From Pseudomonadota bacterium (GTDB lineage Bacteria; Myxococcota; Bradymonadia; UBA4248): DNA of 8,023 nt. The stretch spans positions 1 to 8,023 of the forward strand of contig JAGACY010000252.1 of assembly GCA_017613855.1 (NCBI GenBank), in the 5' to 3' direction. A model generated the notes under the pieces. It was given only the letters and a program-made list of their open reading frames with translations. It had not been told where the DNA came from and did no database searches. The position numbers and the translations under genes were made by a program. Below, in pieces: positions 1 through 5,703 of this stretch. How positions within the stretch are numbered: position 1 is the stretch's first letter; each line of letters starts with the position of its first letter.

Positions 1-429
1 ATATTCCGCTTCGCACTGTTTTATCTCGCCCTCGTTGCCCGAATCGCATGTCCCCAAGTAATAGCTCAGGATTTCTTCATATTGTGCAGTTCTCCAACGC
101 CCATCGCGACAAATCAATGTGATTCCATCAAAGCAGAATTCTTCACTTGGGCAACACACTTCTTTACCTTTACAAGACGCGATTTCGCCTTGTTTATCCT
201 CTCGACATTGCCCAAAATTCTTAATACCAATACTATTTATAATATCATCTTGACTTGCATCAGACCACACCGTATCGTGGCAGACCATCATTTTACCTGC
301 ACAATATTCCGATTCGCCTTCACACCGTTTCACCTCGTCCTGGTTTGACGAGTCGCATTTACCAAGGTAATAATTTAAAATCTCATCTGGATTAGCACGA
401 TCCCAGCCGTCTGCACGACAGATCAGAAT
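1..429 (-). repeat. Three tandem Cys/Trp protein repeats in the lipoprotein C-terminal region
   Basis: Three degenerate units lie at residues 327-366, 373-413 and 430-469 (the last is cut by the window edge). Each follows the pattern I/V-C-R/H, then W..A, then an acidic helix (EEILSYYLG or similar), then C, an acidic stretch with G or D-E, and K..C. Units one and three are closest to each other: LICRADGWDRA versus LICRDGRWRTA, and YYLGKCDSS versus YYLGTCDSG, 103 residues apart. Their DNA is visibly related, at about 1-120 and 304-429. More copies probably follow outside the window. Confidence 0.75.
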
Positions 430-1407
430 CGTACCTTCGACCTCCGAGAATCCGTCGATATTGGAGCATGAAGTCAAATCCAACGTACTGCGCCAAAACT
501 GCCGAATGTATTTTTCAAACTCCGGGACATGCTCGCCCCAGTTTTCCATGTTTTGACGAATCGCACTGAGATCGGCTGACATCGCCCAGATTGCCATTTC
601 GCGCCACAGATTGTCATTATCTACAGTACCGTCTGCAATATCACTGGAAATATGGGTGATGCGTTCGGTAAACGAGCTCTCGTTCAGGTTGCCTTGTGCG
701 ATGACGCTCATGGCGAGTAATGCGGCTGCATCATTGTTGTCACCGAAGATGTTCATGTCTTCGGCTTCACCAAAATCGCCTGTAAAGCCAAAATCCCCCA
801 TCAATTCTTCGCGAGCCTGTCGTTTGGCTTGGTTAAATTCAACATGATCGACCGTCACCAAACGCATGACACGGTCAGTTTCGAGGTGTGTCAGCAGATT
901 GATATTGACATTTTCCCTGTCTGAAATATCGACCAACGCATTCATGACGATGAGGCTCGTCGAGTTTTTACCGGTCACTTCGTTGCGATAATAGCCACTC
1001 ACTTCGAGCAAAGCATACTGCGAAACGAGGCTAATGCTCGTCACCGAAAACTCCCCGCGGTTATTACTAATTTTGCCTTTAAAGCTATTACCCGTCTGTC
1101 TCAGGGTTTCTCCACCATCGAGTTCCTGCACAGTCACCGATGAACCTGTAATAAATGGACCTTTTTGAGACACGCCCGAAACCGTTCTGTTTGTAACACC
1201 AGTATCCGTGGGATTGCCCGTATTATCGTTGGGATTGCCCGTATTGTCGTTGGGATTGCCTGTATTATCGTTGGGATTGCCCGTATTATCGCTGGGATTG
1301 CCCGTATTATCGTTGGGTGCTTTGTTCGAATGATCGGAACCGCCACACCCCCAAACGAACATGGAGCTCACAAGGATTATGCAGATTTTGGTAAGTGTAT
1401 TTTTCAT
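1..1407 (-). CDS. Fibrobacter-type repeat lipoprotein, 5' part (C-terminus beyond window edge)
   Basis: The frame is open for 469 codons from ATG at 1405-1407 to the window edge with no stop, so the protein is truncated at its C-terminus. Residues 1-21 are a lipoprotein signal (MKNT-LTK, then a hydrophobic stretch ending VWGC), with Cys21 the likely lipidated residue. Residues 32-67 are a low-complexity linker of NTGNP repeats. Residues about 76-310 match, from memory, the N-terminal domain of Fibrobacter succinogenes surface lipoproteins: GVSQKGPF..GS, then SLVSQYALLEVSGYYRNEVTGKNS, NINLLTHLE and FEKYIRQFW. From residue 327 there are three Cys/Trp repeats. The function of this family is not known; surface display, perhaps with adhesion or binding, is inference. 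The gene has its own extended -10 promoter. No clear Shine-Dalgarno precedes the start, only a G-rich GGGGTTGG. The assignment to this lipoprotein style is firm; the host lineage is not. Confidence 0.88.
   Translation of the reverse strand, partial: MKNTLTKICIILVSSMFVWGCGGSDHSNKAPNDNTGNPSDNTGNPNDNTGNPNDNTGNPNDNTGNPTDTGVTNRTVSGVSQKGPFITGSSVTVQELDGGETLRQTGNSFKGKISNNRGEFSVTSISLVSQYALLEVSGYYRNEVTGKNSTSLIVMNALVDISDRENVNINLLTHLETDRVMRLVTVDHVEFNQAKRQAREELMGDFGFTGDFGEAEDMNIFGDNNDAAALLAMSVIAQGNLNESSFTERITHISSDIADGTVDNDNLWREMAIWAMSADLSAIRQNMENWGEHVPEFEKYIRQFWRSTLDLTSCSNIDGFSEVEGTILICRADGWDRANPDEILNYYLGKCDSSNQDEVKRCEGESEYCAGKMMVCHDTVWSDASQDDIINSIGIKNFGQCREDKQGEIASCKGKEVCCPSEEFCFDGITLICRDGRWRTAQYEEILSYYLGTCDSGNEGEIKQCEAEY
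1211..1315 (-). repeat. 21-bp minisatellite, five exact-length copies, coding for an NTGNP linker
   Basis: Five head-to-tail 21-bp units start at 1211, 1232, 1253, 1274 and 1295. They differ from each other by only one or two bases (position 1246 g for a, 1261 t for c, 1292 c for t). The unit length is a multiple of three, so gain or loss of copies keeps the reading frame. On the minus strand each unit codes for a seven-residue N-D/S-N-T-G-N-P step. It forms a flexible spacer between the lipidated Cys21 and the folded domain. Confidence 0.93.
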
Positions 1408-1423
1408 AAGACCAACCCCAACA

Positions 1424-1493
1424 TGATACAATCGATACGAAAAAATTCGGTTATTTGGGTGAATGATCAGATCAACCCACTCTAATTGTATCA
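1424..1493. promoter_or_regulatory. 9-bp inverted repeat spanning the lipoprotein leader
   Basis: TGATACAAT at 1424-1432 is the exact reverse complement of ATTGTATCA at 1485-1493. The right arm is the extended -10 element of the leftward promoter. The left arm therefore has the form of an extended -10 pointing the other way, but no -35 is visible for it. Between the arms is a shorter imperfect dyad, TGGGT (1456-1460) with ACCCA (1475-1479), around a TGATCA palindrome. This could be an operator pair, a leader-RNA stem or chance; the sequence alone does not decide. Confidence 0.4.
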
Positions 1494-1513
1494 TATCGTA
1501 TGGATGTATTCAA
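1485..1513 (-). promoter_or_regulatory. Extended -10 sigma70-type promoter for the left lipoprotein
   Basis: Read on the minus strand, TTGAAT (1508-1513) is followed after exactly 17 bases by TACAAT (1485-1490), and TGA lies immediately before the -10 hexamer (the TGn extended -10 form). The start of transcription would fall near 1478, giving a leader of about 70 bases. This is the best promoter in the window by match to consensus. Confidence 0.6.
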
Positions 1514-1539
1514 CCTACGAGAATCATATCTATTAAAAG

Positions 1540-1638
1540 CCGGCGCGTATGCACGAAGGGCATAGCGGCGGCCGCTGGCCGTATGCGCCAAAGGCGCATA
1601 GGCCGGCAGCGTCAGGCGTATCGGCACAGCCGATAGCC
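1540..1638 (+). repeat. REP-like triple-hairpin array, locus 1
   Basis: Three successive imperfect palindromes each carry one unpaired G on the 5' arm, at 1547, 1581 and 1618. Unit a: stem TATGC (1548-1552) with GCATA (1560-1564), loop ACGAAGG. Unit b: outer GGCC (1577-1580) with GGCC (1601-1604), inner TATGCGCC (1582-1589) with GGCGCATA (1593-1600), loop AAA. Unit c: outer GGC (1615-1617) with GCC (1636-1638), inner TATCGGC (1619-1625) with GCCGATA (1629-1635), loop ACA. The unpaired bases are 34 and 37 nt apart. The design matches the arrays at 3957 and 5704. Confidence 0.85.
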
Positions 1639-1673
1639 GGCGCAAATCAAATGATCCTCGCATTGGATGGTTA

Positions 1674-1701
1674 TTTACGGTATATTTACAAATGGCATAT
1701 T
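1674..1701 (+). promoter_or_regulatory. Weak candidate promoter for the 302-aa membrane protein
   Basis: TTTACG (1674-1679), a 16-base spacer and CATATT (1696-1701), with TGG directly before it, resemble an extended -10 promoter. Each hexamer matches consensus at about four of six positions. If real, transcription would begin near 1708, which excludes the upstream ATGs and agrees with the start chosen at 1735. Confidence 0.25.
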
Positions 1702-1734
1702 TACTTGCCGCTCATGCAACCATTCAGGAAAACA

Positions 1735-2643
1735 ATGTTCGATCCTCCTCAATTCAAGACAGCTCCTGAGATTTTTAAGATCAATCAAAATTTCATTCAA
1801 TCCGAAATTACTGTACAGCGACCGCTTTCCAGCTACACGATTGCAGGAATTTGGTTTTTGATAAGTGCTATATTGTTTATCATCTTACCTCATGTCAACA
1901 TTCTGTTGACGCTATTTTGTATTATTATGTGTATCGTATTCGGCGTGTGGGGGCTTATTTTTTTTCTAAATGATCTAAACAAAAAAATAGGTTCAACAAA
2001 AATTATCTTTACAGAAGGAAAAGCGATTACTATTGTTGATAAATCTTCATTCTTTGCAAAACGAAAAGCCTATCGTTTCGATATCAGCAAAAATCCAGTA
2101 TCCATTCAAAACAACCATCCACTCGAAAAGCCACCATCATCAGCACGTCTTTTTAATGTCAGAGTGTATGATATTGTCAATGACATCAGAATTAGTAGAT
2201 TAAATGAGGAGGAAGCTGATTGGTTATATTCAGTCATTACACAATATATAGAAAGCTCAGGATTTGAAATAAAAAGATATAGTGGTAATACAATTTTCGA
2301 AGATATGGAAAAAGAACGTCAGGAGGACATAGAAACCGATCGAGCTGAAAAAGAAAGAGCCCAACTCGAAAAAGAAGAGCAGGAAAAAAGAGAGCAGCTT
2401 GAGTTACAGGAAGAGGAGGAGAACAACTGGTCAGCCAATAACGCCATAGATTACAGCCTTCCTTCGAATTATGGAGCTCCCTATCAGGAATCCAGTCACA
2501 ACGACGAAACCATTATCGAAATCATTGATTCTAATCATCCAAATGACATCCAGTATGATTCAAATGATCAAGATTACCTTCAATATGATTTCATTCAATA
2601 TTCTTCTTATCATGAGGAAGTAGAGAAAAAAAAGAAGTCGTAA
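1735..2643 (+). CDS. Two-TM membrane protein with acidic coiled-coil tail, unknown function
   Basis: I do not recognise this 302-aa protein. I chose ATG 1735 because AGGAA lies four bases upstream; ATG 1714 is possible, and the frame opens further up only through the hairpin array. Residues 1-34 are polar. Two membrane helices, about 36-52 and 55-78, are joined by a very short loop. Residues 85-180 look beta-rich (TKIIFTEGKAITIVD, KAYRFDIS, ARLFNVRVYD) and end in a helix (EADWLYSVITQYIESS). This layout recalls bacterial PH-like membrane domains, which is inference. Residues 187-229 are a dense Glu/Lys/Arg coiled coil, and 240-295 are Asp/Asn/Ser/Tyr-rich. The last residues are VEKKKKS. Base composition is unlike the neighbours: one counted line (1981-2040) has 15 G+C in 60, against 32 in 60 at 3061-3120. 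The 206-aa gene at 3331 has the same overall layout. Confidence 0.8.
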   Translation: MFDPPQFKTAPEIFKINQNFIQSEITVQRPLSSYTIAGIWFLISAILFIILPHVNILLTLFCIIMCIVFGVWGLIFFLNDLNKKIGSTKIIFTEGKAITIVDKSSFFAKRKAYRFDISKNPVSIQNNHPLEKPPSSARLFNVRVYDIVNDIRISRLNEEEADWLYSVITQYIESSGFEIKRYSGNTIFEDMEKERQEDIETDRAEKERAQLEKEEQEKREQLELQEEEENNWSANNAIDYSLPSNYGAPYQESSHNDETIIEIIDSNHPNDIQYDSNDQDYLQYDFIQYSSYHEEVEKKKKS

Positions 2644-2739
2644 AAAAGCAAATATCCCATTTGATTTCGATCCGAGATGCATTAAAAGACCAACCTGGTT
2701 CATTAGAGCCATGGTTCGTTTTTCTGTTCAGAGTCTGAA

Positions 2740-3288
2740 ATGCTAAAAAGATTTGTAAAATTCGCTGTAATTTTTGTCATTTTCTCTTTTTTGGGATGCA
2801 CTCGCATGTACACCCTGCCTGACGCTCCCCCAAAGGCCGAATGGCAGACAACCGAGCAAAAGCCCCAAGAAACTCAGGAAGATATCGTGCGACGATTTCT
2901 CGACAGCAAACGTGCGGCTATTCAGTGCTATGCCGCACTGGCCGATGGTGACTGGGAGAGGGCAATGTCGTACATGTCCGCACAAACACAGGCGTTTTTT
3001 GAAAATCATTCGAATGGCAACGGTGCTTCATCCGTTTTCGAAACGAACACCATTTACTCGGACGCAGGAGAAGAACTCGCATTTGACCCGGTGGGAGACG
3101 TGTTTATTCGTGATCTGGCAGACATCCGGGACGACTTTGGAGGTCGCCAGGATGACGAATCCCAGACGCGCAAGGTGCTCTATGCCGTCAGCGCTTCTGG
3201 ACAAGCGAGAGAGCTCGTTTTTATCCTGGAAGAAGACAAATGGCGCCTTGACAGCCCACACCTAAAATTCGACCTGCTATCCGAATAA
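2740..3288 (+). CDS. Small putative lipoprotein, 182 aa, unknown function
   Basis: Residues 1-20 form a lipoprotein signal: MLKRFVK, a hydrophobic stretch, then FLGC with Cys20. Phe at -3 is less usual than Leu, so lipidation is likely rather than certain. A Pro/Gln/Glu linker (25-46) precedes a soluble domain. Residues 49-90 read as helices with the pattern FLDSKRAAIQCYAALADGDW and a following AMSYMS. This resembles the first helices of NTF2-like (DUF4878-type) domains, where a short helix is followed by 'GDWE.a...ms'. The C-terminus (145-175: KVLYAV, ELVFILEEDKWRL) reads as the curved sheet of that fold. This fold guess is weak. No good Shine-Dalgarno precedes the ATG, only AGAG about 9 bases upstream. 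The next gene begins 42 bases downstream, so the two are probably co-transcribed. Confidence 0.82.
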   Translation: MLKRFVKFAVIFVIFSFLGCTRMYTLPDAPPKAEWQTTEQKPQETQEDIVRRFLDSKRAAIQCYAALADGDWERAMSYMSAQTQAFFENHSNGNGASSVFETNTIYSDAGEELAFDPVGDVFIRDLADIRDDFGGRQDDESQTRKVLYAVSASGQARELVFILEEDKWRLDSPHLKFDLLSE

Positions 3289-3330
3289 GGCTTTTGGCAG
3301 CATGGTCGTACCCCCAAATGAGGCCATACA

Positions 3331-3951
3331 ATGTTATACGACCGATGCATACTCACCAAAAGGAATGACGAATGGTTCGGCCTCGTCGAGCTTCGCCAGC
3401 GTATCAACGAGCGTTGGCGTTTTGCCGCATGGATCATGCTGATCATCATCGTGATTGAGTGTTTTCGATGGGTCAATGCGGGGCTTTGGTATTTCAGTGG
3501 CATAGAATATGGCATTCTGGCACTGAGCGTATTCTTTTTCATTGCATTTTACCGCAAATCGTCCAAGACATTTAAATACCGTGAAACGGTCTTCCGCGTT
3601 CCGGCACCGCATCCCATTCGTGACGAAGTCGGACAGATTCTCGGGTACAAGAAATCCATTTATCTACCAGAGAATGCAGAGTTTAAAAAATACGAGATTG
3701 ACGATTTTTCCCACGTTGTCTTTGGGTTGATCGACTATCCCTGGCCGGGCCGCAAAAACGTCAATATCGAAGCTTTTGCGCTCTATCTCGCCGAAAAGGA
3801 TGGCACACCGCATCCCATCGTCGAAGGGTGTTTCGACAAATATTCGTGTTTTACCCTTGCACGTCGAATTGCGGCTCTGACCGGTCTTCCGTTGATTGAA
3901 CTCGGCAAAGGGCAGCCATTCGTCAATGCCGATTCGAAAGGGAAATCCTGA
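3331..3951 (+). CDS. Two-TM membrane protein, 206 aa, unknown function
   Basis: I do not recognise this protein. GAGG at 3320-3323, seven bases before the ATG, supports the start. Residues 1-30 are charged and probably cytoplasmic. Membrane helices lie at about 31-47 (FAAWIMLIIIVIECFRW) and 59-74 (EYGILALSVFFFIAFY). The soluble part follows with beta-like stretches (YRETVFRVPAP, KKSIYLPENAEFKKYEID, VNIEAFALYLAEKDG, HPIVEGCFDK). It ends in an amphipathic helix and the motif ARRIAALTGLPLIELGKG. That order, an N-terminal helical hairpin, a beta domain and a terminal helix ending in 'LTGLPLI', is what I associate with membrane PH-like or Ycf4-like domains (inference). It lies 42 bases after the small lipoprotein gene. 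Hairpin a of the second triple-hairpin array starts within ten bases of its stop codon. Confidence 0.85.
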   Translation: MLYDRCILTKRNDEWFGLVELRQRINERWRFAAWIMLIIIVIECFRWVNAGLWYFSGIEYGILALSVFFFIAFYRKSSKTFKYRETVFRVPAPHPIRDEVGQILGYKKSIYLPENAEFKKYEIDDFSHVVFGLIDYPWPGRKNVNIEAFALYLAEKDGTPHPIVEGCFDKYSCFTLARRIAALTGLPLIELGKGQPFVNADSKGKS

Positions 3952-3956
3952 TTCCC

Positions 3957-4054
3957 GGCCTATGCGCTATTGGCGCATACGGCCCGGGGCGCACGGCTAT
4001 CGGCTTTGCCGATACGCCTTGCGCGTCCGGCTATGGCGCTGCCATACGCCGGAC
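3957..4054 (-). repeat. REP-like triple-hairpin array, locus 2 (opposite orientation)
   Basis: Three palindromes each have one unpaired C on the 3' arm of the plus strand (3980, 4015, 4047), equivalent to the unpaired G of loci 1 and 3 read on the minus strand. Unit a: GGCC (3957-3960) with GGCC (3981-3984), TATGCGC (3961-3967) with GCGCATA (3973-3979), loop TATTG. Unit b: GGC (3995-3997) with GCC (4016-4018), TATCGGC (3998-4004) with GCCGATA (4008-4014), loop TTT; an added outer pairing is GCGCA (3989-3993) with TGCGC (4020-4024). Unit c: GTCCGGC (4025-4031) with GCCGGAC (4048-4054), TATGGC (4032-4037) with GCCATA (4041-4046), loop GCT. The array fills almost the whole gap between two convergent genes. 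It lacks the T-tracts of ordinary terminators but could still stall or protect transcripts. Confidence 0.88.
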
Positions 4055-4061
4055 CTCATCA

Positions 4062-4529
4062 TTATTGGACATTCTCAGCAGATTCGACAATGCAGCAAAG
4101 CCCATCCAGTCGAATGACGATGACGCGGGCATTGACATCAAATTTGTCTTCATCATTGTAACCACGGGCCGTCCAATAATTCCCGCCGATATCGATTTGT
4201 CCGTTTTTTCCCGGTTCGATAGCTTCAGTCACGATTCCGATTTTTCCCTCTGCAAGATTGGAAATATCTTCATCTTTAAGGGCTTTTTTTCTGTTGAGGT
4301 TTGCCGTTATCATTTTTCTGCATCCGACGAGCAACCCAGCAGATGCCCCGATAGCTACGATCAACTGAAGCCAGAAAGGCACTCCGATGAAAGCCAGAAC
4401 AAGTGCCAATGCGCATCCGCCGACAAACCAGATGCTGACGACACTGACGGTTGCAGCTTCCGCAACAATAAAGATGATACCCAGGATAACCCAGGTAACA
4501 ATATCATAATGAGCCACCAACCAGTCCAT
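4062..4529 (-). CDS. nfeD: NfeD-family membrane protein, short form (SPFH partner)
   Basis: This 155-aa protein has the short NfeD layout, without the ClpP-like protease domain of the long form. Helices lie at about 10-27, 31-50 and 54-71, followed by a cytosolic or periplasmic OB-fold at about 93-152. The OB-fold shows the family pattern: GKIGIVTEAIEPGKNGQIDIGG-like strands, YWTAR, then VNARVIVIRLDGLCCIVE. NfeD proteins are known to pair with SPFH/stomatin proteins in membrane microdomains, and here the SPFH gene lies directly upstream on the same strand. AGGAG at 4533-4537, just before ATG (4527-4529), is a good ribosome-binding site and fixes the start. That site follows at once on the T-tract of an intrinsic terminator, so expression probably depends on read-through from the SPFH gene. 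Confidence 0.92.
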   Translation of the reverse strand: MDWLVAHYDIVTWVILGIIFIVAEAATVSVVSIWFVGGCALALVLAFIGVPFWLQLIVAIGASAGLLVGCRKMITANLNRKKALKDEDISNLAEGKIGIVTEAIEPGKNGQIDIGGNYWTARGYNDEDKFDVNARVIVIRLDGLCCIVESAENVQ

Positions 4530-4539
4530 ACATGCTCCT

Positions 4540-4570
4540 AAAAAACAAAGAGGCGCACACTGCGCGCCTC
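4540..4570 (-). terminator. Intrinsic terminator between the SPFH gene and nfeD
   Basis: On the minus strand a perfect 7-bp stem, GAGGCGC with GCGCCTC (4564-4570 and 4550-4556), closes a 7-nt loop. It is followed by TTTGTTTTTT (4549-4540). The A-G-G-A-G ribosome-binding site of nfeD begins immediately after the T-tract. The terminator lies 34 bases after the SPFH stop codon and would reduce nfeD transcription relative to the upstream gene. Confidence 0.8.
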
Positions 4571-4603
4571 CCTGTTTACCATACTCGAATCATTGTTGCC
4601 ATC

Positions 4604-5569
4604 TTAACGATGTGACATAAAGGCTTCTTTGGCAGCCATAGCAGCACTGGCGATGCCCTGCAGATCCGACGGGACAATGATTTTTGTTGCCTGGCCATTG
4701 GCAGCAGCGATGAAGGATTCATAGGATTTCAGGCGCAGATACGCTTCGGAGGGTGCAGCAGCATTAATTGCCTTAATGGCTTCGGCCTGTGCTTCAGCCT
4801 GTTTAATGCGGACTGCTTTTTCGGCTTCAGCGCGGATGAGTGCGGCTTCTTTTTCTGCTTCAGCTTTTTGAACGACGGCGATTTTGTTGGCTTCGGCATT
4901 GAGCTGTGCAGCTTCGCGGGCAGCTTCAGCGCGAAGGACCTGAACGGATTTTTCTTTTTCGGCATCGAGAATTGCGGATGCTTTTTCAGCTTCGGCGCGG
5001 ATGATTTGCTCGCGGCGTTCGCGATCTGCTTTCATCTGGCGTTCCATCGAATCCTGGATATCGCGGGGCGGCATGAAGTTCTTGACTTCGACGCGGGAAA
5101 CCTTGATGCCCCATTTATCCGTGGCCTTGTCGAGTTCAACCGTCATCGTTCTGTTGATGGAGTCGCGGCTGCGGAGGCATTCTTCCAAATCCATATTGCC
5201 GATAATGCCGCGAAGGGCCGAAACGGCGAGTGCATTCAAGGCATTGCCGACATTCTGAACGCCGTAAGTGTATTTCTGGGCGTCAAAAACATTAAAGAAC
5301 ATGAAAGAATCGGCTGTAATGGAGACATTGTCCTTGGTAATGACGTTCTGTGGAGGCACATCGTATGTCAGTTCCCGCATAGGAACTTTATTACGAACCT
5401 TATCGATCACCGGCATAAAGAATTTCAGGCCGCTGCTTTCGACACCGCGGAAAGACCCAAACCGCTCAATAACCCATACCTCAGACTGAGGGATAATTTT
5501 AAAGCCGGATATAAAGAGCAATGCAAACACAATGACAACGACCAATCCGACAACAAGCAAGAATTCCAT
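4604..5569 (-). CDS. qmcA: SPFH/stomatin-like membrane scaffold protein, QmcA type
   Basis: The protein is 321 aa, close to the length of E. coli QmcA. I chose the ATG at 5567-5569 because AAAGGAG lies eight bases upstream and the protein then begins directly with its membrane anchor. A frame extension to 5605 would add 12 residues without a ribosome-binding site. Residues 1-22 are one N-terminal transmembrane helix. Residues about 24-180 are the SPFH/Band 7 domain with family landmarks: IIPQSEVWVIERFG, GLKFFMPVIDKV, NVITKDNVSITAD, LRGIIGNMDLEECL, RDSINRTM and WGIKVSRVEVKNFMPPRDI. Residues 180-265 are a long Ala/Glu/Lys/Arg coiled coil of AEAEK-type steps. Then come SEAYLRLKSYE and ATKIIVPSDLQG, typical of the family end. 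Members form large ring or cage oligomers in the inner membrane and modulate membrane proteases and lipid domains. The partner nfeD gene follows. An extended -10 sequence upstream is a possible promoter. Confidence 0.95.
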   Translation of the reverse strand: MEFLLVVGLVVVIVFALLFISGFKIIPQSEVWVIERFGSFRGVESSGLKFFMPVIDKVRNKVPMRELTYDVPPQNVITKDNVSITADSFMFFNVFDAQKYTYGVQNVGNALNALAVSALRGIIGNMDLEECLRSRDSINRTMTVELDKATDKWGIKVSRVEVKNFMPPRDIQDSMERQMKADRERREQIIRAEAEKASAILDAEKEKSVQVLRAEAAREAAQLNAEANKIAVVQKAEAEKEAALIRAEAEKAVRIKQAEAQAEAIKAINAAAPSEAYLRLKSYESFIAAANGQATKIIVPSDLQGIASAAMAAKEAFMSHR

Positions 5570-5618
5570 ACAAAAACTCCTTTTTTCAAGCATGCACACT
5601 CGCATGAAATCGTGGATA

Positions 5619-5627
5619 AATATATCA
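5619..5627 (-). promoter_or_regulatory. Possible extended -10 promoter of the SPFH gene
   Basis: On the minus strand TGA directly precedes TATATT (5619-5624). Transcription would begin near 5612 and give a leader of about 43 bases containing the strong AAAGGAG site. No convincing -35 hexamer is present at 16-18 bases upstream (TTCATT is the nearest), so the call rests on the extended -10 alone. Confidence 0.35.
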
Positions 5628-5703
5628 TATTAGCTATTCACAATGAAACACAAAATAAACAAATGTACCCAATTGGGGACACATTATCCGATATCATCAT
5701 CCA

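Larger units (their letters stand above)
1408..1734. other. Divergent intergenic region, 327 bp
   Basis: This gap separates the left lipoprotein (minus) from the 302-aa membrane protein (plus). It holds the leftward promoter, a long-range inverted repeat, the first triple-hairpin array and a weak candidate rightward promoter, each listed separately. Just before the 302-aa gene are two imperfect direct repeats of GG-t/c-ATATTTAC at 1679-1689 and 1694-1704. An open frame extends upstream to 1549, but it runs through the hairpin array and has no ribosome-binding site, so I treat this stretch as non-coding. Confidence 0.7.

Noticed and set aside
1165..1485. Plus-strand 106-aa frame with a repetitive, hydrophobic IARIIVG pattern
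   Set aside because: It is the antisense reading of the 21-bp minisatellite in the minus-strand lipoprotein, has no ribosome-binding site and continues past the lipoprotein start. The pattern is a by-product of the repeat.
1540..1638. CRISPR array
   Set aside because: Units are palindromes of varying sequence spaced 30-40 nt apart. There are no constant repeats with unique spacers and no cas genes.
1549..1734. Upstream start of the 302-aa gene at 1549 or 1651
   Set aside because: The extension crosses the hairpin array and has no ribosome-binding site; AGGAA is placed for ATG 1735.
3957..4054. Integron attC sites (hairpins with extrahelical bases)
   Set aside because: An unpaired base in a folded hairpin is attC-like. 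However, the GTTRRRY/RYYYAAC boxes are absent, the units are only about 30-40 nt apart with no cassettes between them, and no integrase gene is present.
4065..4541. Plus-strand 158-aa open frame
   Set aside because: It is antisense to nfeD over the full length, without a recognisable family or ribosome-binding site.
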